A stretch of DNA of 64,000 bases from Clostridium estertheticum (GTDB lineage: Bacteria > Bacillota > Clostridia > Clostridiales > Clostridiaceae), in the NCBI RefSeq assembly GCF_011065935.2, contig NZ_JAAMNH020000001.1, positions 4,609,001 to 4,673,000 of the forward strand, in the 5' to 3' direction. Positions 43,925-53,501 of the stretch are shown one piece after another. The notes below the pieces were generated by a model, which worked only from the letters and a program-made list of their open reading frames with translations, made no database searches and had not been told where the DNA came from. Every line of letters begins with the position of its first letter. Positions within the stretch are counted from its first letter, which is position 1. The translations under genes and the position numbers were made by a program.

Positions 43925-45946
43925 CTATTTTAACATATTTACTAATTCCTCTTCAGATATAACTGCAATTCCGAGTTCTTGAGCTTTTGTAAGCTTACTT
44001 CCGGCATTCTCTCCTGCTAATACGTAACTGGTTTTACTTGAAACAGAACCCGATACTTTTCCTCCATGATTCTCTATCATCACTGTAGCTTCCTCTCGCC
44101 CCATAGACGTCAGTGTTCCAGTTACAACGAAAGTTAATCCATCAAACACATTGTCTTCGATACTAGAGCCCTCTACAGCCATATTAACGCCATATTCTTT
44201 TAATCTATCTATTATTTCACAGTTTTTTTTATCTTTAAAAAATTTCAGTATACACAATGCACTTATTTCACCTATATCCGATACGTTTTGTAAATCTTCT
44301 AAAGATGTATTTTTCAAATCTTCAATAGATTTGTAATGCTTCATTATACTTTTCGCTGCCACCTTCCCAATATTAGGAATTCCAAGGCCCGTAAGAAGTT
44401 TTTGTGCTTCATTACTCTTTGATTTGTTTATAGCTTCTAGTAACTTATCTGTATTCTTTTCTTTTCCTATTATACCTTGCTGGATAAGTTCCTCGCGATA
44501 ATTAAACAGTGAATATATATCCGCAATATCTTTTATATACTCCATACGAATAAGTTCCTTAATATACGCCGTGCCAAACCCTTTTATATCCATAGCATTC
44601 CGACCAACAAAATTAATAATGTGTCTTTCTAATTGCGCCAAACAATTAGGATTTATACATTTGATGTCAGCAGTATCTTTTTCACGTACAGTAGGTGCTG
44701 CACATACCGGACAAATGCCAGGAAGCTTAAATCTATTTAATTCGCCAGCGCGTTTTTCTTTCACTACAGATTTAATCTTTGGAATAATCTCTCCTGATTT
44801 GTATACAACAATTATATCTCCAATCCTTATATCTAAATCATCGATAAAATCTTGGTTGTGCAGGATTGCTCTAGATACAGATGTTCCGCATAAACGAATC
44901 GGCTCAAATATTGCTGTAGGAGTAATTCTACCGGTTCTTCCTACTGATACTTCAATATCGATTAATTTTGTTTCTTTTTCTTCTGGAGGAAATTTATAAG
45001 CTATAGCCCATTTTGGAACCTTTGAAGTATTTCCAAGTTCCTTTCTATCTTCCAAGTTATTAATTTTAATAACAACTCCGTCAATATCATATGCTAAGGT
45101 ACCTCTTTCCTCTCCAATAGTCTGGATAGCATTCCATACTTCATCAGCTGTTTTACATTTTACATAATTCTCAATAACTTTTACACCTTGCTTTTTTAAC
45201 CATTCATAACTTTCCGTATGTGTTTCAAATTCAATTCCTTTGGTATCTTGAACATTAAAAATAAATAGAGATAATTCTCTTTCCTTTGTTATTTTACTAT
45301 CTAACTGTCTGAGTGTTCCTGCTGCACAGTTCCTTGGATTGGCAAATATCTTTTTCTCTAATAACTCTTGCTTCTCATTAACCTTGTCAAAGGCAACAGT
45401 AGACATATATACTTCACCACGAAGCTCTAGGTATGGAACTTTCTCTTTCAGTTTCCGTACAACATCCTTAATTACTTTAGCATTTTCAGTTACATCCTCA
45501 CCTTGAATGATTCCATCACCGCGAGTCACAGCTACTGTTAATTCACCCTCTACATAACGTAGGGACATTGACAAACCATCAATTTTAAGTTCAACAACAA
45601 AGGTTGGATCCTCCAGTTCTTCAATCATTTTATTTACGTAAGCATAGACATCTTCTTTTGTAAATACATCTTGCAAACTGAGCATTGGGACATTATGTTT
45701 TACTAATACTCCAGCTTTTCTTTTTGCAATTCCACCTACTGTTTGAGTTGGGGAATCTAATGTTACAAGTTCTGGATGTTCTTCCTCTATTGTTTTAAGC
45801 GTAAGCATTAATTGATCGTATTCATAATCTGATATTTCTGCATTATCTTCATTGTAATATCTATCACTATGGTATTTAATTATCTTTTTAATTTCGTTAA
45901 TTCTATCTTCTACATTCATCACATTATTATCCTCACTAATATCCAT
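43925..45946 (-). CDS. ligA: NAD-dependent DNA ligase
   Basis: Seals nicks in replication and repair using NAD. 673 aa, normal length. The N-terminal Ia domain binds NMN (YHSDRYYNEDNAEISDYEYD). The adenylation domain has the catalytic lysine in ELKIDGLS. An OB fold, a four-cysteine zinc finger (CPVCAAP and CINPNC), HhH repeats and a C-terminal BRCT domain (FVVTGTLTSMGREEA) follow. The ATG at 45946 (MDISEDNN) follows AAAGGGTG. A GTG seven codons earlier and an ATG nine codons later are less likely. It follows pcrA, the usual pairing, with a terminator between. Confidence 0.95.
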   Translation of the reverse strand: MDISEDNNVMNVEDRINEIKKIIKYHSDRYYNEDNAEISDYEYDQLMLTLKTIEEEHPELVTLDSPTQTVGGIAKRKAGVLVKHNVPMLSLQDVFTKEDVYAYVNKMIEELEDPTFVVELKIDGLSMSLRYVEGELTVAVTRGDGIIQGEDVTENAKVIKDVVRKLKEKVPYLELRGEVYMSTVAFDKVNEKQELLEKKIFANPRNCAAGTLRQLDSKITKERELSLFIFNVQDTKGIEFETHTESYEWLKKQGVKVIENYVKCKTADEVWNAIQTIGEERGTLAYDIDGVVIKINNLEDRKELGNTSKVPKWAIAYKFPPEEKETKLIDIEVSVGRTGRITPTAIFEPIRLCGTSVSRAILHNQDFIDDLDIRIGDIIVVYKSGEIIPKIKSVVKEKRAGELNRFKLPGICPVCAAPTVREKDTADIKCINPNCLAQLERHIINFVGRNAMDIKGFGTAYIKELIRMEYIKDIADIYSLFNYREELIQQGIIGKEKNTDKLLEAINKSKSNEAQKLLTGLGIPNIGKVAAKSIMKHYKSIEDLKNTSLEDLQNVSDIGEISALCILKFFKDKKNCEIIDRLKEYGVNMAVEGSSIEDNVFDGLTFVVTGTLTSMGREEATVMIENHGGKVSGSVSSKTSYVLAGENAGSKLTKAQELGIAVISEEELVNMLK

Positions 45947-45996
45947 AAAATCTACACCCTTTCCCACGAAATCTAACCCACAATATTAGTTATCCC

Positions 45997-46031
45997 AAAT
46001 AAAATAACTAGCATACTCACTAGTTATTTTA
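45997..46031 (-). terminator. terminator between pcrA and ligA
   Basis: Stem AAAATAACTAG / CTAGTTATTTT with T-rich sequence after it on the minus strand. It lies 12 bp after the pcrA stop and 50 bp before ligA, so expression of ligA may need readthrough or its own promoter. Confidence 0.75.
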
Positions 46032-46042
46032 TGGAACATGTT

Positions 46043-48310
46043 TTATAACATTTCTATAGGTGCTTTATCTAATACCAACTTTTTTATTCCCATATTATCA
46101 AAGGCTATTGAAATCAAGGTGTCACCATTTGAGCTTGATATTGATACAATGGTGCCTACTCCAAATTTACCATGTTTAACTTTTCTACCTACCGTAGCTT
46201 CACTTTTTATACTTTGCTGTCTTAAATCGCTACCTTGCGCCGTAACTGATAGGTTATTTTGTGTTGTGGCAGCACTCTCTGCACCATTTGAGCTCATGAG
46301 CCCATGAGGGTTAAACTTTTGTGGCGCCTTAGTGTTGTTTCTTCTTAACACCTGTACAGTCCTATTTTTATTTCCCCCAACAATTTCTTTTAAGTCTTCT
46401 GAGATTTCACTTATAAAATCAGAAGGTGCATACCCAACAGTTCTTCCAAATACCATTCTACTCTCTGCAGATGTTATATAAAGCTTCTCTTCTGCCCGTG
46501 TTATTGCAACATAGCATAGACGCCTTGACTCTTCCATTTCTGTGAAATTGTTAAAGGAAGACATACCTGGGAATATGCCATTTTCCATACCAACCATGAA
46601 TACCACTGGAAACTCTAAGCCTTTTGCACTATGTACAGTCATCATTGCTGCGGTATCTACAATTTCCTCAGTATTCTCAGAATTCTCTGCACTTGAACCT
46701 AAACTAACCCCTTCTAAGAATGCTAAAAGTGATTTATCCTCTGAAGTTCTTTCAAATTCTACAGCATCTGATACTAATTCCTTTATATTTTCTACCCTGC
46801 TTTCATCTTCTGGTTCCTTAGATGTTTCCAATTGCTTTAAATATCCTGTATCACTTAAAATAGACTTAATTAATTGTGATACAGTGACCTCTTCCTTTTT
46901 AGCCATAAAACTATTCATAAGACTAACAAACTTGCTTATAGATGATGTATTCCTAGTGGTCAGCGACGGTATATACTCCACATCTAGAATAGCACTGTAC
47001 AAACATTGATCTATTTCAGTTGCAAACTCTTGAATCTTTTGAATAGTTGCATCACCTATATTTCTTTTAGGTACGTTTATAATTCTTTTTAATGCAATAT
47101 CGTCAAGAGGATTATTCATAAGCTTTAAATATGCCATTATATCCTTTATTTCTTTTCTATCATAGAACTTTAATCCTCCTACTATTCTATATGGAATTAA
47201 AGTTTTCCTAAAGCTCTCCTCAAAAATACGAGATTGGGAATTCATCCTATATAAAATTGCAAAATCCTTAAAACTCTTATTTTCCTCTTGCATAATTGAC
47301 TTAATCTGACTTGCTACAAAATTTGCCTCATCTCTATCTGAAAATGCTCTATATAAATTAATTTTGTCTCCATTGTCTTTCTCAGTTCTTAGTGCCTTAT
47401 CTTTTCTTTGAGAATTATTTTTTATAACATCATTAGCTGCTGTTAGTATATTCCCATAAGACCTATAATTTTGCTCAAGTTTAACCACTTTTGCCCTTGG
47501 ATAATCTTTTTCAAAATCTAAGATATTGGTGACATCAGCACCCCTCCATGCGTAGATGCATTGGTCATCATCTCCAACTACGCATATATTTTCCTTTTCA
47601 TCTACCAAAAGCTTTATAAGCATATACTGCGCCTTATTTGTATCCTGATACTCATCTACCATAATATATCTGAATTTTTTATGGTAAAAATCTAAAACTT
47701 CCTTATTATTTTTAAGGAGTTCCACAGCTTTAAAAATTAAATCATCAAAATCTAGTGCATTATTACCTTTTAATTTTTTTTGATAAAGAACATATATATC
47801 AGCAACTTTATTTTTTCTAAAATCATGTTCATTTTCTTTTTTATACATTTCTGGAGTAATCAGTTCATTTTTAGCATTTGATATCTTGTTTAGAATTTCT
47901 GAATCTGTTAGATCCTTTTCATTTGTACCAAGTTCTTTCATACACTGTTTAATCAAACTTTTTTGATCATAGCTATCATAAATGGTAAAGTTCTTATTAT
48001 ATCCTAGTTTATCTATTTCACGCCTAAGTATCCTAACACAACTAGAGTGGAAGGTTGAAATCCACATATTATCTGCTACATTACCTACAAGCGCACGCAC
48101 TCTATCCTTCATTTCGCCAGCCGCTTTATTAGTGAAAGTTATGGCTAAAATTTGTGAGGGATATATATTTAAATCTTGAATCATATGGGCAATCCTATAC
48201 GTTAAGACTCTAGTTTTTCCAGAGCCTGCACCCGCTAGTATTAGTAGTGGCCCATCCACTGTTATTGCAGCTTCGCACTGCTCTTTGTTTAACAAACTTT
48301 CTAAATCCAT
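46043..48310 (-). CDS. pcrA: ATP-dependent DNA helicase PcrA (UvrD family)
   Basis: 3'-5' superfamily 1 helicase for repair and for removing RecA or stalled polymerase. 755 aa. Motifs in order: Walker A GAGSGKT (about 27-33), ITFTNKAA, motif II VDEYQDTN, GDDDQCIYAWRGA, QNYRS, TVHSAKGLEFPVV and VAITRAE. The C-terminal tail ends with the Tudor-like RNA-polymerase-binding segment VGRKVKHGKFGVGTIVSI. It lies just upstream of ligA. A 17-bp dyad lies 65 bp before the start. Confidence 0.96.
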   Translation of the reverse strand: MDLESLLNKEQCEAAITVDGPLLILAGAGSGKTRVLTYRIAHMIQDLNIYPSQILAITFTNKAAGEMKDRVRALVGNVADNMWISTFHSSCVRILRREIDKLGYNKNFTIYDSYDQKSLIKQCMKELGTNEKDLTDSEILNKISNAKNELITPEMYKKENEHDFRKNKVADIYVLYQKKLKGNNALDFDDLIFKAVELLKNNKEVLDFYHKKFRYIMVDEYQDTNKAQYMLIKLLVDEKENICVVGDDDQCIYAWRGADVTNILDFEKDYPRAKVVKLEQNYRSYGNILTAANDVIKNNSQRKDKALRTEKDNGDKINLYRAFSDRDEANFVASQIKSIMQEENKSFKDFAILYRMNSQSRIFEESFRKTLIPYRIVGGLKFYDRKEIKDIMAYLKLMNNPLDDIALKRIINVPKRNIGDATIQKIQEFATEIDQCLYSAILDVEYIPSLTTRNTSSISKFVSLMNSFMAKKEEVTVSQLIKSILSDTGYLKQLETSKEPEDESRVENIKELVSDAVEFERTSEDKSLLAFLEGVSLGSSAENSENTEEIVDTAAMMTVHSAKGLEFPVVFMVGMENGIFPGMSSFNNFTEMEESRRLCYVAITRAEEKLYITSAESRMVFGRTVGYAPSDFISEISEDLKEIVGGNKNRTVQVLRRNNTKAPQKFNPHGLMSSNGAESAATTQNNLSVTAQGSDLRQQSIKSEATVGRKVKHGKFGVGTIVSISSSNGDTLISIAFDNMGIKKLVLDKAPIEML

Positions 48311-48374
48311 AAAAACACTCCTTATATATTATATTAATACTAGATACATCTAGCATTACTTAGATTTCACTCAA

Positions 48375-48424
48375 GGTGCAAATAAACAAATAATAAGTTA
48401 GTATAATATTTGTTTATTTGCACC
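48375..48424. repeat. 17-bp perfect dyad upstream of pcrA
   Basis: GGTGCAAATAAACAAAT and its exact complement are separated by 16 nt. No T-run follows on either side, so it is not a standard terminator. It lies between the yerC terminator and the pcrA start and may be part of the pcrA leader. Confidence 0.5.
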
Positions 48425-48478
48425 AAACATACCTTTAATTATATCACAATGTGTGTAAACTTAAACAATTTTAAAAAT

Positions 48479-48546
48479 AGAGACGGTTAATTATGTTCAC
48501 TCCTTTAACGTTAGTTAAACTAAGTAAATATATGTTAACCGTCTCT
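48479..48546 (-). terminator. terminator after the YerC-type gene
   Basis: Arms AGAGACGGTTAA / TTAACCGTCTCT enclose 44 nt that hold an inner hairpin (TTTAAC/GTTAAA). ATTTTTAAAA follows on the minus strand and TTTTT on the plus strand. Confidence 0.7.
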
Positions 48547-48584
48547 TTTTATCCTTATCTGTGTGGCAAATGAAAATAATATAC

Positions 48585-48890
48585 TTACTTTTTTAATTTC
48601 AAACGTTCTAATATAAGTTTATACCCATCACTACCATAGTTTAATGCTCTATTTATTCTACTTATTGTGGCAGTACTTGCTCCTGTAGTACTAGCTATAT
48701 CCAGATAGGTCCTTTTTTCTGCTAACATTTTTGCTACTTGAAGTCTTTGCTCAAATGCCTGAATTTCATTTATAGTGCATATATCCTCAAAAAATCTATA
48801 ACACTCTTCCTTATTTTGCAGGCTTAAAATACCATCAAAAAGAAAATCCATATCTTTACTTTCTAATTTAGAACTATATTCACTCATCAT
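48585..48890 (-). CDS. YerC/YecD-type TrpR-like DNA-binding protein
   Basis: 101 aa. The helix-turn-helix of the Trp-repressor superfamily is in YLDIASTTGASTATISRINRAL, preceded by helices for dimer formation. Bacillus YerC stands next to pcrB-pcrA-ligA, as here, and its regulatory target is unknown. No tryptophan genes are nearby, so a role in Trp control is not implied. GAGGTGA precedes the ATG. It has its own terminator before pcrA. Confidence 0.88.
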   Translation of the reverse strand: MMSEYSSKLESKDMDFLFDGILSLQNKEECYRFFEDICTINEIQAFEQRLQVAKMLAEKRTYLDIASTTGASTATISRINRALNYGSDGYKLILERLKLKK

Positions 48891-49031
48891 CCTTCACCTC
48901 TAATAATCATTGATTACTTTAGACAATTTTAACATTTATATTACATTTATACTATTAAAATTTAAAAAAATCCGAAAATTATATGTTCTACAAGTATTTT
49001 TGTTTAATTCAAGTGATTTATAATTTCCTGT

Positions 49032-49076
49032 GAAATAAAAAAATGCAGTTTATTAAAAATTATTTAAATAAACTGC
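49032..49076 (-). terminator. terminator after secG
   Basis: Minus-strand stem GCAGTTTATT / AATAAACTGC followed by ATTTTTTTATTT, 55 bp beyond the secG stop. Confidence 0.9.
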
Positions 49077-49130
49077 TGCAGAACCAAAATATTTATTTGA
49101 ATGTGCCTAACTGTGATTTACAAAATTATA

Positions 49131-49361
49131 TTATTTAACTAAATTTAACATAACAGTAATTACAATAAAAAAGACTGCTGAAATTGCTGTAATTCGTGCT
49201 AAAACTGATTCTGCAGTTTTAGTTTTATTTTTAGCAAAAAAAGTATCTGAACTTCCTGCTATAAGACCACTTAATCCATTCGATTTACTAGGTTGCATCA
49301 TAACTGTGACAATTATAACTATTGAAATTATAACCTGTAAAACTACTAGAAAACTATGCAT
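49131..49361 (-). CDS. secG: preprotein translocase subunit SecG
   Basis: Small partner of SecYE in the protein export channel. 76 aa with two membrane helices (about 2-22 and 50-72) and the polar central loop MQPSKSNGLSGLIAG typical of SecG. The ATG at 49361 (MHSFLVVL) is used because GGGGGGTG lies 5 nt before it; the ATG five codons earlier would include the ribosome site. It follows eno, as in many clostridia. Confidence 0.93.
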   Translation of the reverse strand: MHSFLVVLQVIISIVIIVTVMMQPSKSNGLSGLIAGSSDTFFAKNKTKTAESVLARITAISAVFFIVITVMLNLVK

Positions 49362-49537
49362 GTGAACACCCCCCATTTATTGAATACATGATTATTTTAA
49401 CATACTCTAGGAGAGCTTACAATGGATTGTAATTAACATACTCGCCCTACAATATATTATACTTTATATTATTATATTTTTAGTTTATTCTAACACAATT
49501 TCATTTAAATATCCACACAATTCAAAGTAAAATGTAA

Positions 49538-49571
49538 GAGTATAGCCTATATAGACTATACTCTCATTTTA
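49538..49571 (-). terminator. terminator after eno
   Basis: Stem GAGTATAG / CTATACTC with a 10-nt loop that is itself partly palindromic. T-rich sequence follows on the minus strand. Confidence 0.65.
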
Positions 49572-49577
49572 TACTAA

Positions 49578-50873
49578 TTACCTTTTGATGTTATAGAATG
49601 CTTTTAGTCCTCTGTATTCAGCCATATCTTCTAATTCTTCTTCTATTCTTAATAGTTGATTATATTTAGCAACTCTTTCAGTTCTAGCTGGTGCACCAGT
49701 TTTAATTTGTCCTGCATTCACAGCTACAACTAAATCAGCTATTGAAGTATCTTCTGTTTCTCCTGATCTATGAGAAACTACTGCTGTAAATCCAGCTCTT
49801 TCAGCCATTTCTATAGCATTTAATGTTTCAGTGAGTGTTCCTATTTGGTTTAATTTTATAAGAATTGAATTTGCAGTTTTTCTTTCAATTCCCATTTTCA
49901 ATCTATCTGTGTTAGTTACAAATAAATCGTCTCCAACTAATTGAATTCTATCTCCTATTTTATCAGTTAGGTATTTCCAACCTTCCCAATCTTCTTCAGC
50001 CATTCCATCTTCTATAGAAATTATTGGGTATTTGTTAACTAGCTCTACATAGTAGTCAGCCATTTGCTCTGGAGTAAGTATTCTTCCTTCTGAAGCTAAG
50101 TTGTATGTTCCATCTTCGAAGAATTCAGAAGCTGCTGGGTCAAGAGCTATATAGATATCTTTTCCTGGAACATATCCAGCTTTTTCTATAGCTTCTATTA
50201 TAATCTTTATAGCCTCTTCATTTGATGATAAGTCTGGAGCAAATCCACCTTCATCGCCAACACCAGTTGCGAGTCCCTTAGATTTTAACAATGCTTTTAA
50301 TGAATGGTAAACTTCTGCGCTCATTCTTAATGCTTCGCTAAAAGAAGTTGCTCCAACTGGCATAATCATAAACTCTTGTAAGTCTACATTATTGTCTGCA
50401 TGGCTTCCACCATTTATAATGTTCATCATTGGAACTGGTAAAACTTTAGCGTTTACTCCGCCAATATATTGATAAAGTCCTAGTCCTAATGATTCAGCCG
50501 CAGCTCTAGCACAAGCTAGGGAAACTCCAAGTGTTGCATTAGCACCAAGTTTGCTCTTATTGTCTGTTCCATCAAGAGCAATCATTGCTTTATCTATAGC
50601 TATTTGATCATATACGTTCATTCCAATTAGCTCTTCAGCTATTAGATCATTTACATTATCAACAGCTTTCAAAACTCCTTTTCCGTTATATATATCTTTG
50701 TCACCATCTCTGAGTTCTACGGCTTCAAACATACCTGTAGAAGCGCCTGATGGCACTGCAGCTCTTGCTACTGTTCCATCTTCCAGGGTAACTTCAACCT
50801 CAACAGTTGGAAATGCCCTTGAATCTAAAATTTGTCTTGCGTAAACATCAATAATTTCAATATAGTTTTTCAT
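49578..50873 (-). CDS. eno: enolase
   Basis: Converts 2-phosphoglycerate to phosphoenolpyruvate. 431 aa, full length. Substrate and Mg motifs: SGASTGMFEAVELRDGD loop, NGGSHADN, SIEDGMAEED, LVGDDLFVTN and SHRSGETED. Last of the glycolytic run cggR-gap-pgk-tpiA-gpmI-eno, 150 bp after gpmI with no terminator seen between, so it can share the CggR-controlled transcript. Confidence 0.97.
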   Translation of the reverse strand: MKNYIEIIDVYARQILDSRAFPTVEVEVTLEDGTVARAAVPSGASTGMFEAVELRDGDKDIYNGKGVLKAVDNVNDLIAEELIGMNVYDQIAIDKAMIALDGTDNKSKLGANATLGVSLACARAAAESLGLGLYQYIGGVNAKVLPVPMMNIINGGSHADNNVDLQEFMIMPVGATSFSEALRMSAEVYHSLKALLKSKGLATGVGDEGGFAPDLSSNEEAIKIIIEAIEKAGYVPGKDIYIALDPAASEFFEDGTYNLASEGRILTPEQMADYYVELVNKYPIISIEDGMAEEDWEGWKYLTDKIGDRIQLVGDDLFVTNTDRLKMGIERKTANSILIKLNQIGTLTETLNAIEMAERAGFTAVVSHRSGETEDTSIADLVVAVNAGQIKTGAPARTERVAKYNQLLRIEEELEDMAEYRGLKAFYNIKR

Positions 50874-51023
50874 ATACTCATACCTCCAATTTTTTTTATG
50901 TTATTATTTTCTAAGTTAATAGGATAATCCATTAGTCTTTGAAAATATTTGTTTAACTTAGATAATATAATAATCTCATTTATTTTTCACTTAATTAAAT
51001 AATCAGCTTTGGTTTTTTTAAAA

Positions 51024-52556
51024 TTAATCTATGATTAGTGATTTTCCTGTCATTTCTTTAGGTACAGGTAGACCCATAACTGAAAGCATTGTAGGTGCCA
51101 TATCCGCCAATATGCCGTTATCCTTTAGTCCTTTACTATGGTTTGAAACATAGGTAAAGGGAACTAAATTTGTAGTATGTGCTGTCATAGGCTTTCCTGA
51201 CGAAAAGTCAATCATTTGCTCTGAGTTTCCATGGTCTGCAGTTATAAATATGCTACCATCTTTACCAAGAACATTCTTGACAATTTTCCCAAGACATACA
51301 TCCACTGCTTCTATAGCTTTTTTAGCAGCTTCGAAATCACCTGTATGCCCTACCATATCTGGATTAGCAAAGTTAAGTATAATCATGTCATACTTATTTG
51401 TATCTAGCCTTTTTAATAATTCCTCAGTAACCTCATATGCACTCATTTCTGGCTTTAAATCATAAGTAGCTACTTTAGGCGATGGAATTAAAGCTCTATC
51501 TTCATTGGCATTTGGAGCTTCAACCCCTCCATTAAAGAAGAATGTAACATGCGCATATTTTTCAGTTTCAGCTATTCTTAACTGGTTTTTGCCCATTTTG
51601 CTAACATATTCTCCCAATGTATTGGTGAAACCTTCCGGTGTGTATGCCACAGCAACATTTTCTAGTGACAAATCATATTGAGTAGTACATACATAGTTTA
51701 AATTTAGTGTTTCTCTTTCAAAACCAAGGAATACTTTGTCATTTATTGCTCTAGTAATTTCGCGAGCCCTGTCTGGTCTAAAATTAAAGAATATAACACT
51801 ATCCTTATTTTTTATAGCTGATACTGGTTTATTGTTCTCCATTATAACCGTTGGAAGAACAAATTCATCTGTCTTATTATCATGGAAAGCACGTTTAACT
51901 GCTTCTATTGCCGAGGTGTTCTCTTCGCCTTTAGATAAGACCATAGCATCATATGCAAGCTTAACTCTTTCCCATCTCTTGTCTCTATCCATAGCATAGT
52001 ATCTACCACTTACAGTAGCAATTTTTCCAAGACCTATTTCCTTCATATATTCTTCTAGGTCTGCTATGTATTCTAGCGCTGAACCTGGTTGTACATCCCT
52101 ACCATCTAAGAAAGCATGCACATAAACCTTTTTAGCGCCTTTATCCTTGGCAAGTTTTAATAGTGCCTTTAAATGATTAATATGGGAGTGAACTCCTCCG
52201 TCAGACAATAATCCTAAAAGATGTATTGAAGAATTTGCCTCAATAGCTTTATCTATTGCACTATTAAAAGCAGGGTTTTTAAAGAAGTTTCCTTCCTTAA
52301 TTTCTTTTGTTATTCTTGTAAGCTCTTGGTATATAATTCTACCAGAACCTATGTTTAAATGACCTACTTCTGAGTTTCCCATCTGGCCCTCTGGAAGTCC
52401 TACCTCCAGACCACTTGCATTTAATTTTGTAGTTGGATATTTTTTTAATATTTCATCATAGTTTGGTTTGTTTGCTGATACTACTGCATTGCCATCTAAA
52501 TGGTCTGATAATCCAAATCCATCTAAAATCATTAGCATTACTGGTTTCTTTGGCAT
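51024..52556 (-). CDS. gpmI: 2,3-bisphosphoglycerate-independent phosphoglycerate mutase
   Basis: Interconverts 3- and 2-phosphoglycerate using two Mn ions and a phosphoserine intermediate. 510 aa. Ser62 in GQMGNSEVGH is the nucleophile; Asp12 (LDGFG) and the C-terminal ADHGNSEQM and TAHTTN motifs bind metal. The ATG at 52556 (MPKKPVML) follows GGGAGGA; five extra upstream codons would cover that site. It lies 37 bp after tpiA. This enzyme type is standard in spore formers because its Mn dependence responds to pH. Confidence 0.96.
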   Translation of the reverse strand: MPKKPVMLMILDGFGLSDHLDGNAVVSANKPNYDEILKKYPTTKLNASGLEVGLPEGQMGNSEVGHLNIGSGRIIYQELTRITKEIKEGNFFKNPAFNSAIDKAIEANSSIHLLGLLSDGGVHSHINHLKALLKLAKDKGAKKVYVHAFLDGRDVQPGSALEYIADLEEYMKEIGLGKIATVSGRYYAMDRDKRWERVKLAYDAMVLSKGEENTSAIEAVKRAFHDNKTDEFVLPTVIMENNKPVSAIKNKDSVIFFNFRPDRAREITRAINDKVFLGFERETLNLNYVCTTQYDLSLENVAVAYTPEGFTNTLGEYVSKMGKNQLRIAETEKYAHVTFFFNGGVEAPNANEDRALIPSPKVATYDLKPEMSAYEVTEELLKRLDTNKYDMIILNFANPDMVGHTGDFEAAKKAIEAVDVCLGKIVKNVLGKDGSIFITADHGNSEQMIDFSSGKPMTAHTTNLVPFTYVSNHSKGLKDNGILADMAPTMLSVMGLPVPKEMTGKSLIID

Positions 52557-52608
52557 TTTTGTTCCTCCCACCCGCTTTGTTTCTAATATATATCTGTTTA
52601 TTTATATT

Positions 52609-53355
52609 TTAATAGTTTACTATTCCTGCAAAGTCTTCTGCTTTAAGACTAGCTCCTCCAATTAATCCACCATCTATATCTGATTTACCCATTTGTTCAC
52701 TTATAGTTGATGGTTTAACTGAACCACCATATTGGATTCTAAGTTTTTCTGAAACATCAGATCCAAACATTGCTCCAACAGTTTTTCTTATAAATCCAAT
52801 TGTCTCATTAGCTTCATCTGCAGTTGCAGTTTTTCCTGTTCCTATTGCCCATATTGGTTCATAAGCTATAACCAATTTTTCCACTTGCTCTCTTGTAAGT
52901 CCTGCTAAATCTAATTTTATTTGATTATCTAGGACTTTTTCTGTAATATTTGATTCTCTTTGTGCAAGTGTTTCTCCCATACAAAGTATAGGCGAAATAC
53001 TATGATTATAAGCAGCTTTAAGCTTCTTGTTTACACTTTCGTCTGTCTCATTGAAATACTGTCTTCTTTCACTATGGCCAATTATAACATAATCAACGCC
53101 CATATCTTTTAACATTCCTGGTGAAACTTCACCTGTAAAAGCACCATTTTCTTCAAAATGCATGTTTTGAGCTCCTACTTTTATATTTGATCCCTTAGCT
53201 ACTTTTATTACTGCATCTAAACATAAAAATGTAGGGCAAACTACAACTTCACATTGTGCATCTTTAACTAAAGGCTTTATTTCCTCAATTAAACTTACAG
53301 CTTCACCAACAGTTTTATTCATCTTCCAATTACCTGCAATTATACCTTTTCTCAT
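52609..53355 (-). CDS. tpiA: triosephosphate isomerase
   Basis: Interconverts dihydroxyacetone phosphate and glyceraldehyde 3-phosphate. 248 aa TIM barrel. Active-site Lys11 (NWKMNK), His94 (IIGHSERR) and Glu166 (AYEPIWAIGTG) are present, with the phosphate loops YGGSVKP and GGLIGGAS. AGGAGG precedes the ATG. Third enzyme gene in the glycolytic operon. Confidence 0.97.
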   Translation of the reverse strand: MRKGIIAGNWKMNKTVGEAVSLIEEIKPLVKDAQCEVVVCPTFLCLDAVIKVAKGSNIKVGAQNMHFEENGAFTGEVSPGMLKDMGVDYVIIGHSERRQYFNETDESVNKKLKAAYNHSISPILCMGETLAQRESNITEKVLDNQIKLDLAGLTREQVEKLVIAYEPIWAIGTGKTATADEANETIGFIRKTVGAMFGSDVSEKLRIQYGGSVKPSTISEQMGKSDIDGGLIGGASLKAEDFAGIVNY

Positions 53356-53501
53356 AAGAACCCTCCTAATTGTTGTTTTGTGGTAGATGTGAACTATTAA
53401 TTGTTATCTCCCTCATTAGTCTTTAAAACGATTTTTTGAGGGAGGCAACAACTAATATCTAATTAAAATTTAAAATAACAAAATTTTATTTATTTATTTA
53501 T

